Shown: positions 10,063 to 19,997 of the stretch, piece after piece
How the letters are laid out: the number at the start of each line of letters is the position of its first letter
How positions within the stretch are numbered: position 1 is the stretch's first letter
DNA from: Triangularia verruculosa
Taxonomy: Eukaryota; Ascomycota; Sordariomycetes; Sordariales; Podosporaceae
Length of the DNA: 64,000 nt
Assembly (NCBI GenBank): GCA_033296885.1
Contig: MU863904.1
Span: forward strand, 124,001-188,000
Direction: 5' to 3'
Notes under the pieces: model-generated
Seen by the model: the letters and a program-made list of their open reading frames with translations, nothing else
What the model was told of the DNA's origin: nothing
Database searches by the model: none
Program-made: the position numbers and the translations under genes

Positions 10063-11214
10063 TCACGACCTCAAATACTCACAAACCCTCTCCCCCCACC
10101 TCACAGCCCCCTTGTAAACATACATCCCCTTCGCATTCCCCTCTTTCAACCCCTCCACCGCCTCCGCCAGCTCCTCCCCCTTGCCCTCAGCTCTAATCTC
10201 ATCAAGTCCATACAAAAACGTCTTGAAACTAAACATTATCGCCCTCGTCTCGGGCAATCGGGTTAAAGTCTGCAGCTCAACTCGTAGCCTCGTCTGGCTG
10301 ATATCAATATTATCTCTGTCCTCCTCTGTCAGGTGCTCAACTTCGCTCTCGTGAATGTGGTTCCCATCGGGTGTATACAGCTCAGCATGGGTCTGCATCC
10401 CCCAGTTCATCCTTTTGACTGGCTTCCCCGGTTCTAATTTTGAAAAGAACTTCTCCATGCCTGGCCCGATTTTGTCGTAGGAGGGGACGGGCCCGTGGAT
10501 TTCGGCGAGAATTTTGTTGAGTTTGGTTGAGGGGTCGAAGCCGGAGGGGTGGCAGCAGAGGAAGGCTACGCAGCGGTGGAGGCTGGTGGTTGGATCCGGG
10601 AGGAGGAGGAAGATGTCGTCTTCTATTGTGCTGGCTAGAGTGGAGAGGAGGTCGTCGGGGGTGAGGTTGAGGGGGGAGGTTGGGGAGGTGAGGGAGGTGA
10701 TTTTGTTGTGGAGGGTTGTGCTGTCGGGGGAGAGGGAGAACATGGTTGGGTAGCGGGTGGGGAGGTATGTGCCCATGAGGTAGGTGTAGAGTTCTTTGAT
10801 TGGGGCGATGCCGGATGGGATGTAGCCTTTGACGATTTCAGGGTGGGATGCGAGGGTGGATTTGCGGGCCGTGACTCGGTTGAGGTAGTTCTTGTCCACG
10901 ATGATCAGTTCGGAGGGGGAGGAGGTTTGGATGGCCATGGTGATGTGGTATTTTGGCTTGTAGGGCCGGAGCTGGAGGGGTGGTGTTTCCTGCCATGAGA
11001 AGTCGGGCAAGGGTTCGATTTTGACCTCATTTTCAATGGATCCGGTCGTGGATCTTCTAGTGATGATATTTTGTCCCTTCTCGTTGTCGATGCTCGGATG
11101 AGGATAAGATGATGCGGGCCGATGAGGAGGTGGAGACCGGCCCGAGATTCGCCACCCGGCAAATGTTGTCCCAATGAGCAGCGCTACCACAAGCACCCCG
11201 ATCAAGAAAGACAT
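10063..11214 (-). CDS. DUF3445 / haem-dependent oxidative N-demethylase-like (HRQ) protein
   Basis: A single exon of 383 residues. Residues 1-22 (MSFLIGVLVVALLIGTTFAG) form a membrane anchor or signal. The rest matches the fungal DUF3445 family: PYKPKYHITMAIQ at the start of the domain, TIEDDIFLLLP, the FLCCHPSGFDPSTKL segment, KIGPGMEKFF, NWGMQTHAELY, and the strongest block RLRVELQTLTRLPETRAIMF followed by FSFKTFLYGLDEI. Bacterial members with known function demethylate amines using haem and flavin-linked electrons; the fungal substrate is unknown. The frame extends two codons further to a TTG, so the ATG at 11214 is used. The protein is probably membrane-anchored with the domain on one side. 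Confidence 0.8.
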   Translation of the reverse strand: MSFLIGVLVVALLIGTTFAGWRISGRSPPPHRPASSYPHPSIDNEKGQNIITRRSTTGSIENEVKIEPLPDFSWQETPPLQLRPYKPKYHITMAIQTSSPSELIIVDKNYLNRVTARKSTLASHPEIVKGYIPSGIAPIKELYTYLMGTYLPTRYPTMFSLSPDSTTLHNKITSLTSPTSPLNLTPDDLLSTLASTIEDDIFLLLPDPTTSLHRCVAFLCCHPSGFDPSTKLNKILAEIHGPVPSYDKIGPGMEKFFSKLEPGKPVKRMNWGMQTHAELYTPDGNHIHESEVEHLTEEDRDNIDISQTRLRVELQTLTRLPETRAIMFSFKTFLYGLDEIRAEGKGEELAEAVEGLKEGNAKGMYVYKGAVRWGERVCEYLRS

Positions 11215-12006
11215 CTTCAATGTTGCTAGGTAATCAGTTGAAGAGGTCTATGTTTGGAGCATATCAGGAAAGGATACCTTATGAATGCTGTGAGTGAGTC
11301 AATACTTTTCAAGGAGCTCTGATATCATCTGACAGTCCTCGGCCGTCCCGAAAGATAGCGTCTACCCCACCTTGATCAAGATGACTCCACGATGCCGGGC
11401 TTTGATACGCCCACGTCTTTAATGCACTTAGAAACGGCGACACATCGGAGTGCATCACAAGGATCAGCCATGCAGAAAGCTGATATGAGTCTAGAATCAT
11501 ACCCGAAGCCCAAAATTTCCACTACCCAAAGTACCTTAAGGTAGGTACCTAGGTAAATACTTTTCAGGAACGACATAGAGTAAGTACGCTATCTCCTTCA
11601 AGCTATGTGCATTTTCTTGCCTCTGGCGGTCTACGGTGGGCTGACACGTCATGGACACAAAAAAAGGCTGCGATGGATATTAATTTGTTGTGTTAGTGTA
11701 GGCGTTATAAGACAATCTAAGGAAATTGGGAGATAGGTAGCTTATCGGTTTTTCCATGAGGTAATATGGCTTATTACCTAGCTAGTAGGTACAGTACCTT
11801 ATGATTGCAGGCCTACAGGGTCTATATAAGGGTCAAAAATGATCTTTTCACGTGTGTCGACTGTCTTTGGGGATGGTTAACTTAGGTAGTTGCTAATCTC
11901 TATTCTTTTTACTCACGACGTAGCTAGCTTAAGAAAGGTTTTAGAATCTATGATCAATATGTTGAAGTTCCAACCGACGTATGAAAGTTCCAGCGGATCT
12001 ACAGCC
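11215..12006. other. intergenic with AGGTA-type repeats
   Basis: About 800 bases are AT-richer than their surroundings and contain scattered TAGGTA/TACCTA words (near 11,540, 11,730 and 11,790). These short palindromic words are common in sordariomycete spacers. No gene is seen. It includes the DUF3445 promoter. Confidence 0.45.
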
Positions 12007-14370
12007 CTACACCAGTACGATATTTCTCAAGGTCCACTTGGGGTCCCCAGACTTACTATATCCACTATTGCCCAAAGCAACATCTGAAAGGTGCAAGCCC
12101 TGATAGCCAGAATAGCAACCCACCCGTTCCCATGCATCAGGTACACGCCTTGACTTTCGAACAACTAAACCAGTGTCCTCGGAAAAGTCACGACGAGCGG
12201 CATAACGCACTTGAACGATCATATAGTGTTGGTCACTCTCAAACTCTTGCCAATCACTCACATCAGGAACCACCTGGGTATAATGGCCGTATCCTCTTCT
12301 GATGACCCGAATGGAGGCCATCTCGAGGGCTGGGCCTGGAGTAATGGAAAGAGGCATTGTTAGAGCCCAGGCCTGAATTCGCCTATGGTCAATCGTTAAC
12401 GTGACTTTGTCATAGGTAGCAGATCCAGAGGGTCTCTAGGCTTGAGTAATTACTTAGCGGATGTGTTACATACCCATCTTGAACGGCACCGTATAGGTTT
12501 GCAGCTGTCAGAGGCGTACAAGAAGCATCCACTACGTTGATAGTGATGTCCTCCCTGCGCCATCCGGCACGACCGTGACTCCAGCGGACTCCAGCGTCAA
12601 GGGAGGCCCAAGACCAAGTCGGCGCGATGTACTCTACCGGCCGCGTGCCAGTAGACTGGTTATCTCTACGCCACAAAAGACCTGTCGCCAAATCTTCTCT
12701 CCATAGACCTCCCAGATAGGTGGTGGAATATGTGCATGTTGCCCTGGATGCGAGCCCAGAAAGCGCCGGAAGCCTATCCGTAGGCACACTTAAGCTCCGT
12801 TTCGAATAATCAGTAATCGCCTGCCTCCATTGACTCGAAAACACGGCGCTCCTCCCGGATAAACTGTTCCGCGAGACTTCTTTGGTGCAGATCTGGGTGA
12901 CGTCTTCTACTTGGGTGCCATCACCTTCATGATTTCGAGTCCAAGTCCAAAAGTTTGAGAATAACCAATTCTCATCTGAGAGTCCCCTCTGTTGTCCGGG
13001 TATATACGCGGCACACTCACATCGCGTGCAACTGGCACACTCCCATCCCATTTCAAACTCCCCAAAATGTAAAACTCGCTTTGACAGAACCCGTTCCTGA
13101 AAAGTCCATGCCCGCGCTTGCAAGAACGAGTTTCTCAGCCAAGTAGTAGGAATCCTTGGACGGTGCGTTGGCCCATCTCCAGGTACATGGGGGAGCGGCA
13201 AGACAGCCACCTTGAGTTCTTCCCCAGGAATGCCCTTGCCGTGGAACCATGCCCTATTTTCCTGGCATGATAAACCTGATGCACTATTATCTCCCACATC
13301 TGCCGCTATAGTAAGGACGGCACCCTCGTATATGTGCTGCATCTGCGCCGCTTGTTCATCCCAGTCAGATGCATGATCCTGAATTATGCAGAGAGCGTCA
13401 ACCCAGAGATATCGATAATTGAGTTGGCGGGTGACATGGATGGCGTGCTGAAGTGTGAGTGGCATACTGGAAAGCGGGATACGTTGTTTGTGAGCTTCCA
13501 GGTTGTCTTTTGTTGTCAGGAGCTGCGGACTTGAGCCCCAGCAGTAGCTAAGCGCAACGTAATAGCAACCTGTGGCAGCTCCGGCATTAGGCTTGGCGAT
13601 GAGATCCTCGATAAGGCGCGGCACGTCCCCAGCTTGTCCAAGATCAATCAGCCGCTTCGGAGTATAGCTTGGCTTGGCTTCCGATGAACATTGCGGGTGT
13701 TTGTCTACACATTCACGAAGCCATCCGGAAGCCACCCGCATGCCTTCTAAGGACATCGCATCCAGTGTCACCCTTGGCGGAATACAGCTTTCTAGGGAAC
13801 GGTGATAATGTAATCTAAAAGACCATGAAAGATGTCAGAAGAATAGTCGTATGAGGTGGTCTGTCTAAGGTAGGTACCCTCCCCCCTGACCTTTGCGCCA
13901 CAAAGATCCTAGACAAGTACCTTACCTGAGGTAGGTAGGTAGAAGTGAGTTGATGCATACCTGTCCATAATGTAGAAAGCCCCTCCCAGAGACGTATTGC
14001 CAGGGCCTGGCACACTCCAATAAACAAACAGCTGTTGCAAAGAAGTATTGTCACCATGAGCAGCCACATTGAAGCGTTCGATTTCGGAATCTGGCCCGTC
14101 AAGAACACCAGGCAGTTTCAGGACACTGTAAATGACCCCACACCAGCGACAGGTTCCCTGCAAATTTGTGAAGCTCATATATATAAACCTGCCGTCTCTC
14201 TGGATGCAACAGCTTCCACATGATACCAAATCAATCCCAAGGAAGGTGCCTTGCCTACGCTGGGCTTCAACATGACCACCATCGTCAGGTTCGTTCTTCA
14301 GGTTTGGTAATGACTCAGAAGCCTGACTATTATCTGAGCCCTTCCTGGTTCTGCTCGAGAGGCTATCCAT
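12007..14370 (-). CDS. HET-domain (heterokaryon incompatibility) protein
   Basis: Three exons, 13961-14370, 12474-13814 and 12007-12433, join in phase 2 at both junctions and give 725 residues. Residues 1-136 contain Cys pairs (SCGSCC, CRWC). The HET domain follows: YVALSYCWG near residue 222, QHAIHVTRQL, then RYLWVDALCIIQD near residue 271, DWDEQAAQMQHIYEGAVLTI, and the AWTFQERVLSKRVLHF block. HET proteins trigger cell death when incompatible hyphae fuse; some act as generic death effectors. The partner of this one cannot be inferred. The frame is open 83 codons further upstream, but that stretch looks non-coding, so the ATG at 14370 is chosen. The last exon needs the acceptor CCTAGAG at 12434. 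Confidence 0.87.
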
Positions 14371-15005
14371 CTGGGGTCGTTGATGTCGTCTGCTAAGCTG
14401 ACTGGTGTTGAATTGTCCGACCAGAAAGAGAGTTACCGCAGAACACGATTTGGTGACGCAGCGATGGTATGATTTGCGCAGTGGAGGGGAGGTGTGGTGT
14501 AGGTTGGGCTTCGATGGTAGCCTGAGCCGAGCGAGATGGCGTGTTCCTTTTATGGGCCCGAGGTCGGGTGGCCTAAACTGCCAGCTGTTCTCGCAAAACT
14601 GTCCAATCCAATCGAGCACGTCAACGGTCAGTACCTAACGAGCTGTCGGCCAAGCCCTGAATCAGCCTCACGGCCTAAGCTTAAGCCACCCTCCATGCGT
14701 GCTTGGCATATAACATCGAGGGAGCAACAACATACCTAAAGATCATCAGTACCAGGTCAACAGATTGAGGAAACAGCCAATAAGCACTACATCATACCTA
14801 CCTAACTTGTAGATAGCTAGAAATAGCTAAAGGCCTATCAACTATATTCACTTCCTCATTTACTCGGTATTCCTATCAGATTGTAGTCTCTCAGGTAGAG
14901 GGTAGAGTCACATGTATAGGTACCTCTACCTACCTACCTACCTAGTAGGTAAGGTAGGTACCGGTACCTATTCAACCTCCTATCCTTTGATTGCTAGGAA
15001 TTCTC
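14371..15005. other. intergenic with TACCTA tandem words
   Basis: Spacer between the HET gene and the MFS gene. At about 14,920-14,970 there is a dense run of TACC, CTACCTA, AGTAGGTA and GGTACC words that reads nearly as an inverted repeat. No gene is seen. Confidence 0.5.
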
Positions 15006-16998
15006 TCATGCCGTCCCCTCAAGCCTCCTCTGCTTGATAAACAACGCCAACACAAACGCCGACCCCGAGAAGAAGAACGACACCCCATGACTCCACCACA
15101 GCCCATCAACATAACTCTCAATAACAGCCTTCTGCACCGCCCCCGTAACACGGTCAACGTAATCCACATCCGCCACCGTCTCAGCAATGATCCTGGCAAT
15201 CTCTACCGCCCCAAACCCAAGCTCCGAGAGCCTGTTAAACAGCGACCTTCTCAAGGCAGCCTGCATCACGGCGTTGGACACAGACAGTCCCATCGTCAAA
15301 GCGATAGTGCTGGAGAGATACATGAACGAAATAGATGGCGCCGCGTGAGCCGGGTCAACGACGGCTTGAAGGGAGATGAAGACGGCGGACTGGGCGATAC
15401 CAGTGCCAAAACCGCTGGGGAAGATGTAGAGGGACTCCCAGATGTTTGTGTTGCCGTGCCAGCGGAGCATGAGCATTAGGTAAGACAATGAAGAGAAAGT
15501 GACGGCGAGAATGATCAAGCCTTTGTAGCGGCCCGAGCGCTTGATGAGGATGCCGGAGAGGACACCGCCAATGGCGTTGCCTACTACTGCCGGTACTAGA
15601 TGGGCCCCGGCGGAGGAGGCGGACGAGCGGGAGGTAATTTGGAAGTAGAGGGGGACGGAGAACATGAGCTGTACAGAGTGTTAGTGAGGCTGGGAGATAG
15701 CGGGATATTAGACGGCAAACTTACCCCGAGCTGGGCTGCTGTCTGAAGACCCAAAATCAGGTAAGAGATGACAGCGTCCCGTCGGTGGAAGATCTCGAGC
15801 GGCAAGATGGGTTCTTCTTGACGCTTTTCAACTGCAACAAAGACTGTAACGAGGACAAGGCCGAAACCGATGAGTCCAATAGTGATGGGAGATGTCCACG
15901 GGAGCCTGACACCGCCCAACTCGATGGGAGTGAGAAACGCGAGGATCATGAAGGCGAAGATAAAGGACCCCTTGAAGTCGATTCTGCTGAACTTGGACTT
16001 GCGGATTTCGGCCTCGGCGCTGCTGGTCGAGGCAGAATCGGCGGTTGCTGCTTCGGTGTGGTTTGGTAGGTAGATGGTGACGAGAATGATGGCGCCCAAG
16101 ATGATGGGGACTTGTCCGAAGAAGGACCATCGCCATCCGATCACATCTACGAGCCAACCACCGAGGGGACCGCCGATGCTGCGGCCGAAGGTGGCTACCA
16201 GGTTGACATAGGCGCGCCACTGGGCGACGTCCCTGATTGGAAGCAAATCTGTTTTGTTTGTTAGGCAACGAAGATATCCAAAGTATCGAGGTTGCGTGCT
16301 GATCTCACCAGTGATTAGGATTGACACAAGCGAGGCCATACCAGAGGCACCAGCCCCTGAGATGACCCTGCCAAGAATGACCTGCCCCATTGTCTGGCCA
16401 ATGCCCCTTTTCCAAGTCAGTGTTTACCCCCTTTTTTGCCGGAAGACACTTTACTTACACGATGAAACTGTTTAATGTTAGCATCGACTCCTCGTAAGTC
16501 GTAATACAGGTGCGCCAACTTACCAACCAAAAACAAAAATACTGTAGGCAAAAGTGACCAAGGTTTTCCTGCCATAGATATCGCTCAGCTTGCCGTAGAG
16601 CGTTTGGGTCGCCGCGCCAGCAATGGCGAAACTGGTGATCAGCCATGTCGAGTTCCCCAAGTCATTGAACTCGGAAGCAATGTTGGAGTGCGTTGCCAGC
16701 AAGATGGAGCCGTCGCAGTGAGCAACAAAGATACCTGCAGGTTTTCGAGATTCAGCATTTTGAGTTCCTTTGAATTGTGGGAATGAGAGAACGTACCGAT
16801 GAGAAGAACGGAAATGATGCGAGCAACTTGGGCTCTCGAGATGCCGCTCTCGATCTCACCACTCTGCACACTCTCTTCATCCGCCCCGACTTTCTTCACA
16901 ATCTTTGCATTGCTATTGATAGGCAGTGCTTCAACATTGCTGAGAAGGGGTGACTGCTCCGTTGGCTGGCCGCCTGTTTGTTCTGAAATCCGAGTCAT
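15006..16998 (-). CDS. MFS transporter, Vba/Fnx1-like (vacuolar basic amino acid / drug)
   Basis: Six exons give 568 residues: 16797-16998, 16524-16734, 16459-16467, 16309-16406, 15725-16248 and 15006-15668. The 9-base third exon rebuilds FGCFIVGIGQTMGQVILGRV. The N-terminal cytosolic tail carries an acidic dileucine motif (EQSPLL, residues 14-19), the type that sends Vba-family transporters to the vacuole. MFS motif A is GKLSDIYGRK; motif C-like ILGRVISGAGASG follows; about 14 membrane segments fit the DHA2-like group. Yeast Vba proteins move basic amino acids into the vacuole and Schizosaccharomyces Fnx1 moves amino acids or drugs; either role is possible here. All phases agree. Confidence 0.86.
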
Positions 16999-17591
16999 GA
17001 TGCTCCGCCAACAGCTGATTGCCACTGCTCAAGTGTGGTTGTAGGTATCACGAGGCTTTTTTTCCCCCTACATCAAAACAATCGACGTGCTTCTGTTTGC
17101 CGGCCTCGGCCCAAATCCGAAAAGGTGTCGGCCGGAAACAAAGACTTATCGCCGGCCGATCACGACATACAAATGGCAATTGTCGCAAGCCCCTCTTTGG
17201 TGCCAGTATTACCCCATCTTCAGGGGCTCTGCGAACCGCTAGTGCAGCCGCATGCATGTTTGACAACACCACGCGAACTCGGCTTCGATGGAAGACCCCC
17301 TGCAATCGTTCCAACATCAAAAGACGAAGTGCCATGTTTTGCACCGTAGTCAGGGCTAGAATGTGGGGGTCGGGGATGGGGTTGCCAGCAAGCATTGGTC
17401 CTTGCAATTGCCGCGAGCTATCACGCAATCAACAAGAATAGACCTAGGAGCCGTTCCTCGGCAACCTGGAACCTCCATCACCGATCCACCAGTCTACATT
17501 AATAAGCTGGAGAAAGTTGCCCATCATGAATCACTTCATCGTTCTTCTTGACATTGGCCCCTGAAGTAGTTATTTACATTAGCGCTTCACC
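16999..17591. other. intergenic, divergent promoters
   Basis: This separates the MFS start (minus) from the sulfatase start (plus). Overlapping frames on both strands have no domains. No repeat or RNA gene is seen. Confidence 0.5.
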
Positions 17592-19550
17592 ATGCGTCTC
17601 TCAGGAGTTGCACTTGCAGCAGGTCTGCAATTGCCCGCCACAGCTTTGGCCAGCCATGGCAGCCAAAAGCCACTGGGAGAGGACCTGGGCAGCTCACACG
17701 GACACAAGGGAGGGAACAAGCCAAACATTGTTTTCATCCTGACCGATGACCAAGATTTGCACATGAACTCACTCGATTACCTTCCCCTGATCAAGAAGCA
17801 CCTCATCGACAAGGGCACCCTCTACAAGCGTCACTACTGCACCACAGCCATCTGCTGCCCTGCTAGAGTATCTCTCCTGACCGGCCAGCAGGCTCACAAC
17901 ACCAATGTTACCGATGTCAACCCTCCTCATGGTACGTCTTCTTCCTGACTACCTACTGCAGGCCGTTAGCTAACCAAGACTCCAGGTGGTTACCCCAAGT
18001 TTATCAGACAAGGATTGAACAACGCCTACCTCCCTATCTGGCTTCAGGAGGCCGGCTACAACACCTACTACACCGGAAAGCTGTTCAACGCTCACACAGT
18101 AGAGAACTACAACTCGCCATACCCAGCCGGCTGGAACGGTTCCGACTTCCTCTTGGACCCCTACACCTACAACTACCTCAACTCTACCTTCCAGCGTAAC
18201 CAGGACCCCCCAAAAAGCTACGAAGGTTTCCACTCCGTCGACGTCCTCACCGAAAAGTCCCTCGGCTTCCTCGACGAGGCCGTCCTCGCCAACAACCCCT
18301 TCTTCCTCGGCATCGCCCCCATAGCCCCCCACAGCAACGTCGAGTCCAACTCCCTCGGCGACGACTCAGGCGGCAGCGACAACGACTGGAACGACATCGA
18401 TCAATACGCCAAATTCGGCCCCCCCATCCCCGCCAAACGCCACTCGCACCTCTTCCCCAACGTCAAAATCCCCCGCACCCCCAACTTCAACCCCGACCAC
18501 CCCACCGGCGCCAATTGGATCCGCCTCCGCAAGAAGCTCAACCAGGAAAACATCGACTACAACGACCACTTCTACCGCCAACGCCTCCGCACCCTGCAGT
18601 CCGTCGACGAGCTAGTCGCCTCAGTCGTCTCCCGCCTCGCCGAGCACGGGGTGCTCGAAAACACCTACATCTTCTACACGACCGACAACGGGTACCACAT
18701 TAGCCAGCACCGTCTCAACCCTGGGAAGGAATGCGGGTTTGAGGAGGACATCAACATCCCCCTCGTCATCCGCGGCCCCGGAGTTACCACGGGTGTGGTT
18801 TCCAACCTCGTCACCACGCACGTCGATCTCGCACCTACTATCCTCCACATCGCTGGTCTTCCTCACAGAGCTGACTTTGACGGCGAGGCTATTCCCCTGA
18901 ACCAAAAGGCCATCGAGGAAACCGCCGAGACGAGACACGAGCACGTCACGGTAGAGTTCTGGGGTTTTGCGGTTTCGGAAGGGAAGTTGTTTGACAACGA
19001 CGAACAGCGACTGACGCTGAATAACACGTACAAGGCGTTGAGGATCATTGGGAAGGGGTATAACTTTTATTACTCGGTTTGGTGCAATAATGAGCATGAG
19101 CTTTATGATTTGACTGTAACTCCCCTCCCCCCCCCTTTTTTCTTTTTTTACAACACTGACTCTAGAAATAAGACGGACCCCTACCAAATCAACAACCTCC
19201 TCCACCCCACCGCCACCAAACCAAAAACCCTCCTCGGCGTCGACTTCCACAAGGTCATCGCCCGCCTGGACTCTTTGCTGTTTGTTCTCAAATCCTGTAA
19301 GGGCAGGACTTGCATCCGTCCCTGGGAGGCCCTCCACCCCCAGGGGAACGTCGCCAACCTGCACGACGCGCTCGGCAAGAGGTTTGATGTGTTTTACGAG
19401 CGGCAGCAGAAGAAGGTCAGCTTTGACCGGTGCGAGCTGGGGTATATTGTCGATGCCGAGGGCCCGCAGTTTGAGAAGGACGGGGTTGTTTTCACTTCTG
19501 GTGCTGAGGGGTACAAGAGGGATGGTATCAGTTGGAGTGAGTGGACTTGA
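17592..19550 (+). CDS. secreted arylsulfatase
   Basis: Three exons, 17592-17931, 17986-19115 and 19173-19550, give 615 residues. A signal peptide (about residues 1-20, ending ATALA) is followed by PNIVFILTDDQD (metal-binding Asp52, Asp53). CCPAR at 88-92 is the C-x-P-x-R site where Cys88 becomes formylglycine, then LLTG. Downstream are GYNTYYTGKLFN, FFLGIAPIAPHS, YIFYTTDNGYH and a C-terminal ELYDL-TTDPYQINNL block, rebuilt by removing a 57-base intron. This order matches fungal arylsulfatases and N-acetylglucosamine-6-sulfatase-like enzymes, which release sulfate from organic esters. The third-exon acceptor at 19171-19172 was chosen because it restores the conserved DPYQ block. Confidence 0.9.
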
Positions 19551-19997
19551 GTTTTTGACGGATTGAGTGGGAATTTTGGATGATGGAAAAGTGTAAAATA
19601 TGTTGGGGGAATTATTGGATATTTGATCATGATGAATGAGACGATGAATGGATAAAGATAAATTTTCTTGTAGGCTCCTGGAGAAGCTCGTTATTTTGCC
19701 CAAAGCTGCCATGGGAAGGAAGGAGCAAACAACGGTATATATATTAGGTCCCGGAACATACTTTCCAACAGCAGCTCCGATACCTGCGCCAGGGCGCCCT
19801 TGTGGTCAGGTCAAATGGTAAAGGTGTTGGAGCTGCTGTTACCCCCCGGGGGGCTTGCAACCGATAGCCCCTACGTTCGAACCGGAGAAAGCCCACGGGT
19901 TTTCGTAACCGGCCACCCTTCCCCCGATTGTTGGGGAAGGCTGGCCGGTGAGCTTTTTGCTCTTTAGGTAGGTAAGAAATAGACGTTCACGCCCTGA
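19551..19997. other. intergenic, convergent 3' ends
   Basis: This separates the sulfatase (plus) from the DUF3433 gene (minus). It is more GC-rich than nearby spacers and holds the strong hairpin listed separately. Confidence 0.5.
19908..19949. repeat. long hairpin, 16 bp stem with one mismatch
   Basis: The left arm ACCGGCCACCCTTCCCC (19908-19924) pairs with the right arm at 19933-19949. There is one C-C mismatch and an 8-base loop. No coding frame crosses it. It could be a 3' processing or termination structure, part of a structured RNA, or the remains of an inverted-repeat element. The function is not shown. Confidence 0.6.

Noticed and set aside
12410..12474. C terminus of the HET protein as the unspliced frame ending at 12410
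   Set aside because: A GTATGT donor at 12473 and a CTAGAG acceptor at 12434 join in phase to a 142-codon exon with normal protein composition.
19800..19900. tRNA-like GTTCGAACC word near 19,875
   Set aside because: The flanking bases do not pair as a T-stem and no anticodon arm or acceptor stem can be drawn.
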